Shown here piece after piece: positions 7,880 to 16,263 of a stretch of DNA of 16,263 bases. The position numbers and the translations under genes were made by a program. Position 1 is the stretch's first letter. Each line of letters opens with the position of its first letter. The DNA comes from Bacteroidota bacterium (lineage in GTDB: Bacteria > Bacteroidota > Kryptoniia > Kryptoniales > JAKASW01), in the NCBI GenBank assembly GCA_021796055.1, contig JAJYOS010000036.1, positions 1 through 16,263 of the forward strand, read 5' to 3'. The notes under the pieces were generated by a model that ran no database searches, was not told the DNA's origin, and worked only from the letters and a program-made list of their open reading frames with translations.

Positions 7880-8848
7880 ATGGCAGTTGAAGAGGAGATC
7901 GTGGGAGCTCTTGCGGAGCCACTTAAGGTCGAAAGGAAATCATTATTTAGGGCCGATGCGGCATTCAAAGTTGTGTTGGGCTTTTTCGCGTTCCTTGTCA
8001 TCGTCTTGTTGGTGTGGCTCGGCATCGAGCTGTATTTATCCTCTCGGGAAGCATTCGCGAACGCGGGTTTTTGGAATTTCGTAAAGGGGACTACCTGGAA
8101 TCCGGTAAGCGAAGTCTTCGGTGCGCTGCCGTTCATATATGGGACGCTCGTGACATCTTTTTTGGCGCTTCTGATCGCGACGCCGCTCGGAGTAGGCACC
8201 GCGATTTTTCTCGCGGAACTGTCGCCGAAGTGGATGAGGAAGTTGTTGCAGCCTCTTGTCGAACTTCTCGCCGGAATACCTAGCGTCATATATGGACTTT
8301 GGGGAATATTTGTTTTATCGCCGTTGATGGCGAACTACGTCGAGCCTTTCCTCCAAAATAATTTCGGTTACCTTCCGTTCTTCAAAGGTTACGCGCTAGG
8401 CATCGGCTTTCTAACCGCTTCCTTGATACTCGCGATCATGATTGTGCCGTTCATTATTTCGGTCTCGACAGAAGTGCTGCGAACGGTTCCGGTGCCGCTC
8501 AAAGAAGGGATGTACGCTCTTGGCGCGACTCGCTGGGAGACATTGAAGAAAATCGCGCTTCCATTCGCGAAGAGCGGCATCTTCGGCTCGATTATTCTCG
8601 CGCTCGCGAGGGCTCTCGGTGAAACGATGGCTGTTACAATGGTAATTGGAAACACCCCGAAGATCACCGAATCGCTTTTCCAGCCCGGATACACGATGGC
8701 GGCGGTAATCGCGAACGAATTCACAGAGGCAACTTATACTTCTTATTTGTCCGCGTTGATAGCGATTGCCTTCATACTTCTTCTAATAACTCTTATCGTA
8801 AACGCAGTAGCGAGGTGGCTGATTTGGCGGACAACAATGGCCAGGTAA
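7880..8848 (+). CDS. pstC: Phosphate ABC transporter permease PstC
   Basis: 322 residues, a six-helix inner-membrane permease that forms the phosphate channel together with PstA. Hydrophobic segments lie at about 30-53, 89-117, 130-150, 170-196, 230-252 and 290-314. The PstC signature AGIPSVIYGLWG is present (P134, S135, Y138, G139), and the EAA-type loop that docks on the ATPase reads LKEGMYALGATRWETLKKIALP. The ATG at 7880 has no ribosome binding site. A GTG at 7901 has GAGGAG before it but only three to four bases away, so the first ATG is kept. The gene is headed by a Pho-box-like array and overlaps or abuts pstA, so pstCAB is one operon. No pstS (periplasmic phosphate-binding protein) precedes it in this window. 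The assignment rests on clear family motifs. Confidence 0.95.
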   Translation: MAVEEEIVGALAEPLKVERKSLFRADAAFKVVLGFFAFLVIVLLVWLGIELYLSSREAFANAGFWNFVKGTTWNPVSEVFGALPFIYGTLVTSFLALLIATPLGVGTAIFLAELSPKWMRKLLQPLVELLAGIPSVIYGLWGIFVLSPLMANYVEPFLQNNFGYLPFFKGYALGIGFLTASLILAIMIVPFIISVSTEVLRTVPVPLKEGMYALGATRWETLKKIALPFAKSGIFGSIILALARALGETMAVTMVIGNTPKITESLFQPGYTMAAVIANEFTEATYTSYLSALIAIAFILLLITLIVNAVARWLIWRTTMAR

Positions 8849-8862
8849 GGAGGATGGTGCTA

Positions 8863-9717
8863 GTGGGAAGAGACTTTTCCTACTGGCGCCGCAAAATATC
8901 GAGTGGCTTCTTTACTGCCCTTTTCTCATCGAGTATCATCGTGGTACTTCTCCCTTTGGTTCTCATAGTGGGATACCTTTTCTACAAGGGAGCAGCTTCC
9001 GTCAACATGAACTTCTTCCTTCACAGGCCGGCGCCGGTAGGTGAGGCGGGAGGAGGCATGGCAAATGCGATCATCGGTTCAGTGTACGTCGTTGGAATCG
9101 CGGCATTGATCGGGATTCCGATCGGGCTTTTCGGCGGTATATTCCTCGGAGAATTCCCTCATACGAAATTTTCAAATGTCGTTAGATTCGTCGCCGACGT
9201 TCTAAACGGCACTCCGTCGATCGTCATGGGCGTTTTCGCGTACACGGTCGTCGTTCTCCCGATGAAAAGCTTCAGCGTCCTGGCAGGCGGCTTCGCGCTC
9301 GGCGTAATGATGATGCCGACGGTCCTGAGAACCACGGACGAGATTTTGCAGACGGTGCCAACCTCTATCCGTGAGGCCTCGCTCGCGCTCGGAGTACCGT
9401 ACTGGAGAACCGTCCTGTCGGTTGTGCTGAGAAGCGCGAAAAGCGGTATCATAACGGGAATTCTTCTCGCAGGCGCCAGAGTCCTCGGCGAAACCGCGCC
9501 GCTGCTGTTTACGAGCTTCAACAACGCCTTCTTTAGTTACAGCCTTACCCAGCCGATTTCGACATTGCCCGTACAGATATTTAACTACGCCATCTCACCA
9601 TACCGGGATTGGCACCGCCAGGCTTGGGCAGGCGCGCTCGTCCTGGTACTCGCGATTCTTATAGTCAACCTTGGGATGAGAGCCTTCTCAAGACAGAAAT
9701 ATGAGCATTCCGCATGA
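8863..9717 (+). CDS. pstA: Phosphate ABC transporter permease PstA
   Basis: 284 residues from the chosen start, typical for the second Pst permease. The first long hydrophobic segment is [20 protein letters not shown], followed by [27 protein letters not shown], the [13 protein letters not shown] loop that parallels PSVIYG of PstC, and the EAA loop [21 protein letters not shown]. The start is uncertain. A strong AAGGAGG (8847-8853) sits right after the pstC coding end; it touches the ATG at 8854, is 3 bases from GTG 8857 and 9 bases from GTG 8863, so 8863 fits ribosome spacing best. A longer in-frame GTG at 8815 would overlap pstC by 34 bp but has only a weak site. The stop overlaps the pstB start (ATGA), which indicates translational coupling. 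The family call is secure. Confidence 0.94.
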   Translation: MGRDFSYWRRKISSGFFTALFSSSIIVVLLPLVLIVGYLFYKGAASVNMNFFLHRPAPVGEAGGGMANAIIGSVYVVGIAALIGIPIGLFGGIFLGEFPHTKFSNVVRFVADVLNGTPSIVMGVFAYTVVVLPMKSFSVLAGGFALGVMMMPTVLRTTDEILQTVPTSIREASLALGVPYWRTVLSVVLRSAKSGIITGILLAGARVLGETAPLLFTSFNNAFFSYSLTQPISTLPVQIFNYAISPYRDWHRQAWAGALVLVLAILIVNLGMRAFSRQKYEHSA

Positions 9718-10490
9718 CAGCAACATTTGAAAATACCACCGGCATCGTCACTGAAGACCTGAAGGCTTATTTCGGAAAGGTCCAGGTATTGAAGGGGATC
9801 AATATCTCGATTCCAAAGTACAAAGTTACTGCCTTCATCGGTCCTTCGGGCTGCGGGAAGACGACTTTCCTCAGGACTTTAAACAGAATGCACGAGCTCG
9901 CCAGAGATGCTCGAATCACCGGAAGAGTCCTCGTCGATGGGACGGACATTTATGCTTCTAACGTGGATCCGGTGCTTGTCAGAAAAAAAATCGGTATGGT
10001 TTTTCAGAAGCCGAACCCATTTCCTACAATGTCGATCTATGACAACGTAGTTGCCGGTCTGAAGCTTACCGGTAGACACAAGCGGAAGGAACTTGACGAA
10101 GTCGTCGAGAGAACGCTCGTACAGGCTGCTTTGTGGGACGAAGTGAAGGACTCGCTGAAGAAATCCGGCGCGAGTCTGTCCGGAGGACAGCAGCAGAGAT
10201 TGTGCATAGCGAGAACTCTCGCGGTCGATCCGGAGGTCATCCTTATGGATGAACCGGCCTCGGCTCTCGATCCCGTCTCGACGGCAAAAATCGAGGAACT
10301 GGTTTTCCAACTGAAAGACAAGTACACGATCGTGATCGTGACGCACAACATGCAGCAAGCCGCGCGTATCAGCGACAACACCGCGTTTTTCTATATCGGC
10401 GAGCTGATCGAATTCAGCGGCACGCGCGACATGTTTACCAGGCCGAAGAAGAAACAAACGGAAGATTACATCACCGGCAGATTCGGTTAA
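9714..10490 (+). CDS. pstB: Phosphate ABC transporter ATP-binding protein PstB
   Basis: 258 residues, the normal PstB length. All ATPase elements are present in order: Walker A GPSGCGKT (43-50), the Q-loop in [18 protein letters not shown] (the PNPFP stretch is a PstB hallmark), the ABC signature LSGGQQQR (155-162), Walker [13 protein letters not shown] (D179, E180) and the H-loop His211 in [13 protein letters not shown]. The C-terminal end EDYITGRFG is also typical. The protein powers phosphate import through PstC/PstA at the inner membrane. Its start overlaps the pstA stop by four bases. In many bacteria phoU follows pstB; here 259 bp without a recognisable gene follow, then an unrelated peptidase. 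Regulation is expected through the Pho-box array upstream of pstC. Confidence 0.97.
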   Translation: MTATFENTTGIVTEDLKAYFGKVQVLKGINISIPKYKVTAFIGPSGCGKTTFLRTLNRMHELARDARITGRVLVDGTDIYASNVDPVLVRKKIGMVFQKPNPFPTMSIYDNVVAGLKLTGRHKRKELDEVVERTLVQAALWDEVKDSLKKSGASLSGGQQQRLCIARTLAVDPEVILMDEPASALDPVSTAKIEELVFQLKDKYTIVIVTHNMQQAARISDNTAFFYIGELIEFSGTRDMFTRPKKKQTEDYITGRFG

Positions 10491-10493
10491 CCG

Positions 10494-10519
10494 TTCTCGC
10501 ATCGAGGAAGCTCTTTTTT
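10494..10519 (+). terminator. Candidate intrinsic terminator after pstB
   Basis: TTCTCG (10494-10499) can pair with CGAGGA (10503-10508) around a CAT loop, with one G-U pair, and a six-base T run (10514-10519) follows five bases later. The stem is short and the T run is slightly displaced, so this is a weak candidate. It lies just after the pstB stop, where a terminator is expected. The rest of the spacer to 10749 shows no gene; it contains the palindrome CGGATATCCG (10520-10529). Confidence 0.35.
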
Positions 10520-10749
10520 CGGATATCCGCTGACAACGCGAGCTTTGCTTCCGGGGTATTGAGGATAAGGTTCCTCTATTGAACTTTTCCCCGAATTAGT
10601 CGTCCTTTTACACATGATACGTATTTGCGCACCCTTCCAGCTTATTCACGCGTGCTAACGGAATACCTCATTAGCGGAAAGGGCTGACAGCGCGCTTTGA
10701 TTAGACTTTTCCCTCCAAACCATCACCCCAAGAAACGAAGGAGACAATC

Positions 10750-12684
10750 ATGAGATTGAGACTGAGCCTCCTTATGCTCGTTCTCACCGCACCCCTCTTA
10801 TGGGCGCGCAGCAACCCATCGATCTTCGCTCCAATGAACTGGCCGACCCCGAACGACTGCCGCATGGCGGACGGGCGTCCCGGCCCGGATTACTGGCAGC
10901 AACGGGCGGATTACAACATACAAGTCTCGCTTGACACAGCGGCAAACCAAGTCTCAGGTTCGGAGACGATCACGTACACGAACAATTCTCCTGAGCCTCT
11001 TTCGCATCTTTGGCTGCAGCTCGATCAAAATTTGTTCAAAGACGGCAGTCGTGGCAATGATGAGTACGACTCGCCGAAGGTCCGCTGGCGCGGCGCTTTC
11101 AAGAATGGGGGAGATGTTTTGAAATCTGTTGCGGTCGTTCAGGATGGCGAGCGGGAGGATATCAGCTATGTTGTCGACGGAACGAGGATGATCATCTATC
11201 TCGGAAAGCCGCTCCCGGCGCATGGAGGGAAGCTCGATATCGAAATCTCGTGGCACTTCAAGATCCCGACGTACGGTTCCGACAGAATGGGGAAGTATCA
11301 GTCAAAGGACGGGACGATTTACGAGATAGCTCAGTGGTATCCGAGAATGTACGTTTACGATGATGCGCACGGCTGGAATCCGCTTCCGTATCTCGGCGAA
11401 GGAGAGTTCTATCTGGAGTACGGCGATTTCAATGTCCAGATTACTGTTCCCCGCGGATTCATCGTGGTCGCGACCGGAATGCTGAAAAATCCCGACGAAG
11501 TACTGACAAAGACGGAGCGCGACAGGCTTGGAGAGGCGATGAATGCCGACAAGACGACCCATGTAATACCTGTCGGCGAAGTAGGCAACCCGGAAACTAG
11601 GCCCGCAGGTCGGGGCGAATTGACTTGGAGCTTTCAGGCAAAGAACGTCCGCGATTTTACCTGGGCGGCGTCGAGGGCTTTTATCTGGGACGCCTCACAC
11701 TGGAATAATATTCTCCTGATGGCAGTCTATCCTAAAGAGGGGATCGCATCCGATACCTCCGTCCGCAAACCCGGCTGGGAATCGGTCGCACAAATGATGC
11801 GGCATACCTTCAAATATTATTCGACAAACTACTATCCTTATCCTTACCCGGTAGCTGTTAATGTCGGAGGGATAGTGCTCGGCATGGAATATCCGATGAT
11901 AGTCTTCTGCTCGGTAAATGCCCGGGGACAGTTTCTGTACCAGGTTACAGACCATGAGTTCGGTCACAGCTGGTTCCCGATGATGGTCGGGAGCGACGAG
12001 CGCCGTCACGCCTGGATGGACGAAGGCTTCAACACGTTTCTGAACTATTATTCGAACAAAGATTTTTACGGCGATACTTCACGCGAGAGTCGTTCGTTTG
12101 ATGCAGATAATATTGCGAGGGAGATGCTCTCGCCGAAGAACCAACAAATAATCGACACTCGCGCCGACCAGGTGCTCCCGAAGAACATGGGGTTCCTCGA
12201 ATATTACAAACCCGCCTTCGGACTCCGGCTTCTCCGAGATTTCATCGTGGGTCCAAAACTCTTCGACCCGGCTTTCAAAGCTTACATACGACGCTGGGCT
12301 TTCAAACATCCGCTCCCATCCGATTTCTTCAGGACGATTGACGATTATACGGGGGAGGACCTGAACTGGTTTTGGCGCGGATGGTTTTACTCAACCCATG
12401 TGCTCGACCAGGCAATAGATTCCGTAGTCGCGGATTCTGCCGTCACGCTTGTCTATTTGTCTAACAATCGTGGGCTCGTCATGCCGGTGAAAATGGAGGT
12501 GACATTCGCCGACGGATCATCGAAGGATTACAAGCTGCCTGTACAAATCTGGTATGAAGGCAACGATTACCGCTACCCGATTTACAGCAGCGAAAAGGTA
12601 GTGAAGATTGTCCTCGATCCCGATCATGAGTTGCCCGACGTCAAGAGAACCAATAACATCTGGGAGTCAGTCGGGGGAGAATAG
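10750..12684 (+). CDS. Secreted M1 family zinc metallopeptidase
   Basis: 644 residues with GAAGGAG (10737-10743) six bases before the ATG. A signal peptide covers residues 1-19 (LSLLMLVLTAPLLWA), so the enzyme is probably periplasmic or outer-membrane facing. The N-terminal beta domain (about 50-270) has the M1-type start YNIQVSLDTAANQVSGSETITYTN. The active site is complete: a GMEYPM substrate-binding motif (378-383, the counterpart of GxMEN), HEFGH (H402, E403, H406), the third zinc ligand E425 in WMDEGF 18 residues later, and a likely catalytic tyrosine Y485 in EYYKPAFG. M1 enzymes are mostly aminopeptidases that trim N-terminal residues; the exact specificity is not readable here. It lacks a T9SS sorting domain. 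It stands alone, 259 bp after pstB and 389 bp before an outer-membrane receptor, so it is likely its own transcription unit. Confidence 0.93.
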   Translation: MRLRLSLLMLVLTAPLLWARSNPSIFAPMNWPTPNDCRMADGRPGPDYWQQRADYNIQVSLDTAANQVSGSETITYTNNSPEPLSHLWLQLDQNLFKDGSRGNDEYDSPKVRWRGAFKNGGDVLKSVAVVQDGEREDISYVVDGTRMIIYLGKPLPAHGGKLDIEISWHFKIPTYGSDRMGKYQSKDGTIYEIAQWYPRMYVYDDAHGWNPLPYLGEGEFYLEYGDFNVQITVPRGFIVVATGMLKNPDEVLTKTERDRLGEAMNADKTTHVIPVGEVGNPETRPAGRGELTWSFQAKNVRDFTWAASRAFIWDASHWNNILLMAVYPKEGIASDTSVRKPGWESVAQMMRHTFKYYSTNYYPYPYPVAVNVGGIVLGMEYPMIVFCSVNARGQFLYQVTDHEFGHSWFPMMVGSDERRHAWMDEGFNTFLNYYSNKDFYGDTSRESRSFDADNIAREMLSPKNQQIIDTRADQVLPKNMGFLEYYKPAFGLRLLRDFIVGPKLFDPAFKAYIRRWAFKHPLPSDFFRTIDDYTGEDLNWFWRGWFYSTHVLDQAIDSVVADSAVTLVYLSNNRGLVMPVKMEVTFADGSSKDYKLPVQIWYEGNDYRYPIYSSEKVVKIVLDPDHELPDVKRTNNIWESVGGE

Positions 12685-12709
12685 TAAGGAGATGTGTTAG
12701 TCTTCTTAC
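12684..12709 (+). terminator. Hairpin at the end of the M1 peptidase gene
   Basis: GTAAGGAGA (12684-12692) pairs over nine positions, with one G-U pair, with TCTTCTTAC (12701-12709) around an eight-base loop. It begins on the last base of the stop codon. No T run follows, so it is not a classical intrinsic terminator; it could be a factor-dependent terminator or a 3'-end stabiliser. The call rests only on position and pairing. Confidence 0.25.
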
Positions 12710-13073
12710 GGAGGGATCTCTGAAGAGACTGCCGTTCGTTTAGCGTCAGGGATGCTAAGGATGCGTGTGGTTTTGCTGCATCTGCCAGTAGTTCTGTCGG
12801 GTTATTACTTGCACTAAACATTTCATATTTGAAGACAGCTGTGAAGAAAGGATTTATCACGTTGCCCTAAACAGATGTTGAGGATAACAAGTCTTAATCC
12901 TTTATTAACCTCGTTCTGCTTGCTTTTGCGAGTCACGAAAACTATTTTTTGCCAGTGGTTGAAGTGATGCAGAGGAAGAGCACATACCTTTCCGGGCTTA
13001 TTATATTGCTGCACTCCTTCACAGAATTATTTCCCTACGAAGTTACTTTTTACCAAACCGAAAGGAGCAACTC
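12710..13073 (+). other. Non-coding spacer upstream of the Oar-like receptor gene
   Basis: I recognise no gene on either strand in this stretch. It holds a TTAAC-type repeat described separately (12883-12914). Downstream of it, TTG at 12920-12922 and TATTTTTTG at 12943-12951 loosely resemble the Bacteroidota -33/-7 promoter (TTG and TAnnTTTG), although the -7 element has one extra base. AAAGGAG (13061-13067) is the ribosome binding site for the gene at 13074. The long spacer suggests a dedicated, possibly regulated promoter and a 5' leader of about 100 bases or more. Confidence 0.5.
12883..12914 (+). promoter_or_regulatory. Possible second Pho box upstream of the Oar-like receptor
   Basis: Three TTAAC-like units follow each other: GATAACAAGT (12883), CTTAATCCTTT (12893) and ATTAACCTCGT (12904), with steps of 10 and 11 bp. 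The last unit shares the 9-mer ATTAACCTC with the last unit of the pst array (7841-7849), and the unit before it begins CTTAA at the same 11-bp distance in both places. The first unit matches CTTAACAATTC of the pst array at 8 of 11 positions. The match is poorer than at pstC, and AT-rich spacers can produce it by chance. Confidence 0.35.
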
Positions 13074-16000
13074 ATGAAATTGTTACGAGGTTTACTTCTT
13101 CTGGCTCTGCTCCTTGTCGTTCCAGTCTCTATTTATGCGCAGGGTGTCACCACTGCGTCGATAAGCGGAACAGTCAAGGATACAAACGGCCAGCCGGTTC
13201 CTGGTGCGACCGTGATAGCGCTTCATGTCCCGTCTGGAACCAAGTACGGCAACAGCACCCAGCTTGACGGCCGCTACTACATTCGCGGTATGAGAGTCGG
13301 AGGACCCTATACCATTACCGTCTCTGATGTGGGCTACAAGACGCAGGAAGTCAAGAACGTTTATTTGGAAATCGGTCAGAACCTTGAATTGAATTTCAAA
13401 CTTACCCAGCAGGCAGTAAATGTTGGTGGAGTGGAGGTCATAGCAAATGCACCCGGTCTTTCAAACACGAACCGGACAGGGGCGGCTACGACCGTGTCGA
13501 GAAAATTCATCGAAAGCTTCCCGACAATTACAAGGAGCTTCCAGGATTTCGAGGCGCTTTCTCCCGGTTTCGTGGACAACTCCGCGCTCGGCAGGAACAA
13601 TAAGTATAACAACATCCAGATCGACGGCGCCAACTACAACGATTTGTTTGGCCTTCCTTCCAGTGGGACGCCGGGCGGTCAGGCCGGCACCACGCCGATA
13701 AGCCTCGATGCTATTCAGACATTTCAGGTCTCGCTCGCGCCTTTCGATGTCCGCCAGGGTGGCTTCACGGGCGGCGAAGTCAACGCCATCACGAGAAGCG
13801 GAACCAACAGATTCGAAGGATCCGTCTATTTCTTCGGGCAGAACCAGAACTTCATCGGCACGAGCCCCAACGCCGAGAAAACGCCCTATCCTAAGTTCAG
13901 CAACGTTCAGACAGGATTCCGTCTCGGCGGTCCGATAGTCAAGAACAAGCTCTTCTTCTTCGTCAACGGCGAAATCGACAGGGAGCGCCAGCCCATAGAG
14001 AATACATCTGCCGCTTCGGACTCTCTGATACAGGCATTCATAAACGTCCTTCAGCAGCAGTACAATCTCAATCCGGGGACAGCTTCCACATACACCGCTC
14101 TGACCCCATCCAACAAGGTGTTCGCCAGGATCGACTACAATATGTCGGAGACCGAAAAACTGAGTTTGAGGTATAATTTCGTTAATGCCAATGAGGATGT
14201 TATATCCCGGAGTTACAACACGCTGTACCTGAGTTCGGCGGCATACACATTCAATGACAAGACCAATTCGATAGTCGCTCAGCTGAACAGTTCCTTTGGC
14301 TCGAACCTCTCGAACGAGGCAATCCTGAACTACACCTCGATCATCGACCACCGCATTGTCCCGAATCCCCTCATGCCTATGATTCAGTTGTCTCATGCAT
14401 CCGGTTTTTCGGGTGGTACTATCGTCGCTGGGACAGAACAGTATTCGGGCGCCAATCATACTTATCAATATATCTGGGAACTCACGGATAACCTCTCGCT
14501 CGTTGCCGGAAGTCATCTGTTTACGTTCGGCACTCACGATGAGTCCTTCACCTTCAACAATCTGTTTCTACCGGACTATTACGGCTTTTACAACTTCGGA
14601 AGTCTTGCAGCCCTGCAGGCCGGCAGCCCCTCCGAATTCAGGCACGACTACTCGAACATTCCCGGAGTACAACAGCCGATGGCGGACTGGAGCGCGGTTC
14701 AATACGGTCTTTATGCGCAGGATGAATGGAGCATAATCCCCAACCTGAAACTCACCTACGGTCTCCGGCTCGATATTCCGACGTTCCCCACGAAGCCATA
14801 CAACAACCCTACCTTCGACAATGCCTTCGCATTCATGGGATTGAGAACCGATCAGCCTCCGAAGACCGAGTTGCTCTGGTCTCCCCGCCTTGGATGGAAC
14901 TGGGACATCAATGGCGACAGGCAATGGGTGGTACGCGGCGGAGCTGGCGTGTTCACCGGGCGTGTCCCTTACGTCTGGATTTCCAATCAGTACAGCAACA
15001 CCGGCGTGGACATCAACCGCCTCGATGTTACGAGGGGGCTCCCACCCGGGTTCTTCGACCCAAATCCTCTTACCCAGCCTGTTGCCGGTGGGACCGATAC
15101 TGCACTCGTTCCAATCACCACTACCGAAGTCGACATGACATCTCCGAACTTCAAGATGCCTCAAGTGTTCAGAGTCGACCTCGCTGTGGATCATGCGCTT
15201 CCGCTTGGTTTTGTCGGCACATTGGAAGGATTGTTTACTCAATCGATAAACGATGTGATGTATCAGAACCTCAATATAGTTCCCCTCGCCGGACACGATA
15301 ATTATGTCGGTCTGGGCGGAAGGCCGCTTTATAGTGGGTTGTTGGATAGCGCCTTCACGCGGGTTGTCTATATGACAAATACAAACAAACCTTACGAGTA
15401 CGATCTGACTGCGTCTCTTCACAGGCAGTTCGCAGAAGGTATCTTTCAGATGCTCGGTGACAAAGGAATAAACGATCTGGCCTTCCTTGACTTGTCCTAC
15501 ACGTTCAGTCAGGCCTACGATCAGAACGCCGTGACATCCAGTCAGGCATATTCTCAATGGTACTACAACCCGATCGGGGGAAATCCAAACAATCCGCCTC
15601 TCGCGGTCTCGGATTTCTCGGTCCCCAGCAGAGTCGTCCTGTCGGTCTCCGAGGAGGTACAGTACGCTCACGGCTTCGCCACCACGCTCTCTCTCTTTTA
15701 CACGGGAATGTCGGGCAGTCCCTTCTCATACATCTATTATGGCGACGTGAACGGCGACGGCTCCAAGGTGAACGATCTTGTTTATGTTCCGAAATATCCG
15801 GCCCCGGGTGGCGACATAAACCTGGTGGTAAAACAAAGTGGATCCTGGGTCCCTGCTCCTGCTTCGGATTACACTGAGTTAGCCAATTACATCAATGGCG
15901 ATCCGTATCTCAGCAAATACAAGGGTCAGATCGTCCCGCGCAACGGTGGAAGATCTCCGTGGGATGGTCAGCTCAATTTGCGCCTCGCGCAGGACATCCC

Positions 16001-16247
16001 GACTATTGACGGGCAGAACATTGAGTTCACGCTCGACATTCTAAATGTTCTTAACCTTCTCAATCACAGTTGGGGATATGTCGAGACAGTTCCGTACGGT
16101 ACTTATGAATTGATGAATTATGAAGGGAAGAATTCGGCAGGGCAGCCTACTTTCCAGCTTACTCTCCCATCGAGCGGGCACCCTTGGTCTCCCGATCCTT
16201 TCTACTCCCGTTGGCAGATGCAACTCGGAGCTAGATATAACTTCTGA
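13074..16247 (+). CDS. Oar-like TonB-dependent receptor family outer-membrane protein
   Basis: 1057 residues, complete, with AAAGGAG six bases before the ATG. A signal peptide covers residues 1-22 (RGLLLLALLLVVPVSIYA). Residues about 27-112 form a carboxypeptidase-regulatory-like beta-sandwich (SISGTVKDTNGQPVPGATV, then DGRYYIRGMRVGGPYTITV and GYKTQEV). A plug-like region spans about 120-245 and ends in FTGGEVNAITRSGTNRFEG (231-249), the usual junction to the barrel. The rest is a large beta barrel with FFVNGEIDRERQP, the calcium-binding-like GDVNGDGSKVNDLVYVP (890-906) and a terminal Phe (GARYNF) recognised by the BAM machinery. This layout matches the Oar-type receptors known from Myxococcus and common in Bacteroidota, Acidobacteriota and relatives. 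I see no clear TonB box and no SusD partner gene. The ligand is unknown. A possible Pho-box-like repeat lies about 165 bp upstream. Family call is strong; the transport role is inferred. Confidence 0.9.
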   Translation: MKLLRGLLLLALLLVVPVSIYAQGVTTASISGTVKDTNGQPVPGATVIALHVPSGTKYGNSTQLDGRYYIRGMRVGGPYTITVSDVGYKTQEVKNVYLEIGQNLELNFKLTQQAVNVGGVEVIANAPGLSNTNRTGAATTVSRKFIESFPTITRSFQDFEALSPGFVDNSALGRNNKYNNIQIDGANYNDLFGLPSSGTPGGQAGTTPISLDAIQTFQVSLAPFDVRQGGFTGGEVNAITRSGTNRFEGSVYFFGQNQNFIGTSPNAEKTPYPKFSNVQTGFRLGGPIVKNKLFFFVNGEIDRERQPIENTSAASDSLIQAFINVLQQQYNLNPGTASTYTALTPSNKVFARIDYNMSETEKLSLRYNFVNANEDVISRSYNTLYLSSAAYTFNDKTNSIVAQLNSSFGSNLSNEAILNYTSIIDHRIVPNPLMPMIQLSHASGFSGGTIVAGTEQYSGANHTYQYIWELTDNLSLVAGSHLFTFGTHDESFTFNNLFLPDYYGFYNFGSLAALQAGSPSEFRHDYSNIPGVQQPMADWSAVQYGLYAQDEWSIIPNLKLTYGLRLDIPTFPTKPYNNPTFDNAFAFMGLRTDQPPKTELLWSPRLGWNWDINGDRQWVVRGGAGVFTGRVPYVWISNQYSNTGVDINRLDVTRGLPPGFFDPNPLTQPVAGGTDTALVPITTTEVDMTSPNFKMPQVFRVDLAVDHALPLGFVGTLEGLFTQSINDVMYQNLNIVPLAGHDNYVGLGGRPLYSGLLDSAFTRVVYMTNTNKPYEYDLTASLHRQFAEGIFQMLGDKGINDLAFLDLSYTFSQAYDQNAVTSSQAYSQWYYNPIGGNPNNPPLAVSDFSVPSRVVLSVSEEVQYAHGFATTLSLFYTGMSGSPFSYIYYGDVNGDGSKVNDLVYVPKYPAPGGDINLVVKQSGSWVPAPASDYTELANYINGDPYLSKYKGQIVPRNGGRSPWDGQLNLRLAQDIPTIDGQNIEFTLDILNVLNLLNHSWGYVETVPYGTYELMNYEGKNSAGQPTFQLTLPSSGHPWSPDPFYSRWQMQLGARYNF

Positions 16248-16263
16248 AGATCTTAGCCTTATC

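Noticed and set aside
9879..10502. 207-residue open frame on the minus strand
   Set aside because: It is antisense to pstB, whose protein has every ABC ATPase motif; the antisense product resembles nothing I know.
10520..10529. Palindrome CGGATATCCG after pstB as a regulator site
   Set aside because: It is a single 10-bp palindrome with no second copy or promoter context; chance cannot be excluded.
10491..10749. A small gene or phoU remnant between pstB and the M1 peptidase gene
   Set aside because: Only very short frames are present and none resembles PhoU; I see no decayed coding signal.
12823..13014. 63-residue open frame on the minus strand in the spacer before the receptor
   Set aside because: No recognisable motif and no convincing ribosome binding site; the spacer is better explained as promoter and leader DNA.
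13461..14537. 358-residue open frame on the minus strand
   Set aside because: It lies wholly antisense to the receptor gene, has no recognisable domain or ribosome binding site, and follows from the codon bias of the + strand gene. The same applies to the 367-residue minus frame at 14568-15671.

Overview
The window holds nine protein-coding genes, all on the + strand, and reads as ordinary chromosome with no RNA gene, transposon, CRISPR array or phage gene that I can see. Base composition is near half GC. The lineage points to the Bacteroidota/Chlorobiota (FCB) group, possibly an Ignavibacteria-like or related bacterium. The reasons are a subtilisin with a C-terminal type IX secretion (T9SS, Por) sorting domain, a large Oar-like outer-membrane receptor with an N-terminal carboxypeptidase-regulatory-like domain, and a MoxR/VWA pair with a long membrane VWA protein. 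The exact phylum is an inference.

Region 1 (1-2532): two M16 zinc-peptidase family genes. The first is cut by the window edge and should be the catalytic subunit. The second has lost the zinc motif and should be the partner subunit. Region 2 (2546-7797): a tight three-gene unit of a MoxR AAA+ ATPase, a secreted T9SS-type subtilisin, and a membrane VWA protein whose start codon overlaps the protease stop. A DUF58 gene, the usual neighbour of moxR, is absent from this position. Region 3 (7797-10490): the phosphate transporter operon pstC-pstA-pstB, with neither pstS nor phoU next to it. It is preceded by an array of TTAACA-type direct repeats at 11-bp spacing that looks like a Pho box (PhoB/PhoP operator), followed at 18 bp by a -10-like GATAAT. 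A weak intrinsic terminator candidate follows pstB.

Region 4 (10750-12684): a secreted M1 family metallopeptidase with a complete zinc site. Region 5 (12685-13073): a 389-bp non-coding stretch. It has a hairpin just after the peptidase gene and a second, weaker TTAAC-type repeat that shares the 9-mer ATTAACCTC with the pst operator. Region 6 (13074-16247): a complete Oar-like TonB-dependent receptor family protein ending in the outer-membrane signature phenylalanine.

The common theme is cell-envelope proteolysis (two M16, one S8, one M1) together with phosphate uptake. The most interesting observations are the Pho-box array, the possible second Pho box that would put the Oar-like outer-membrane protein under phosphate control, and the secreted protease sitting inside a moxR-VWA operon.
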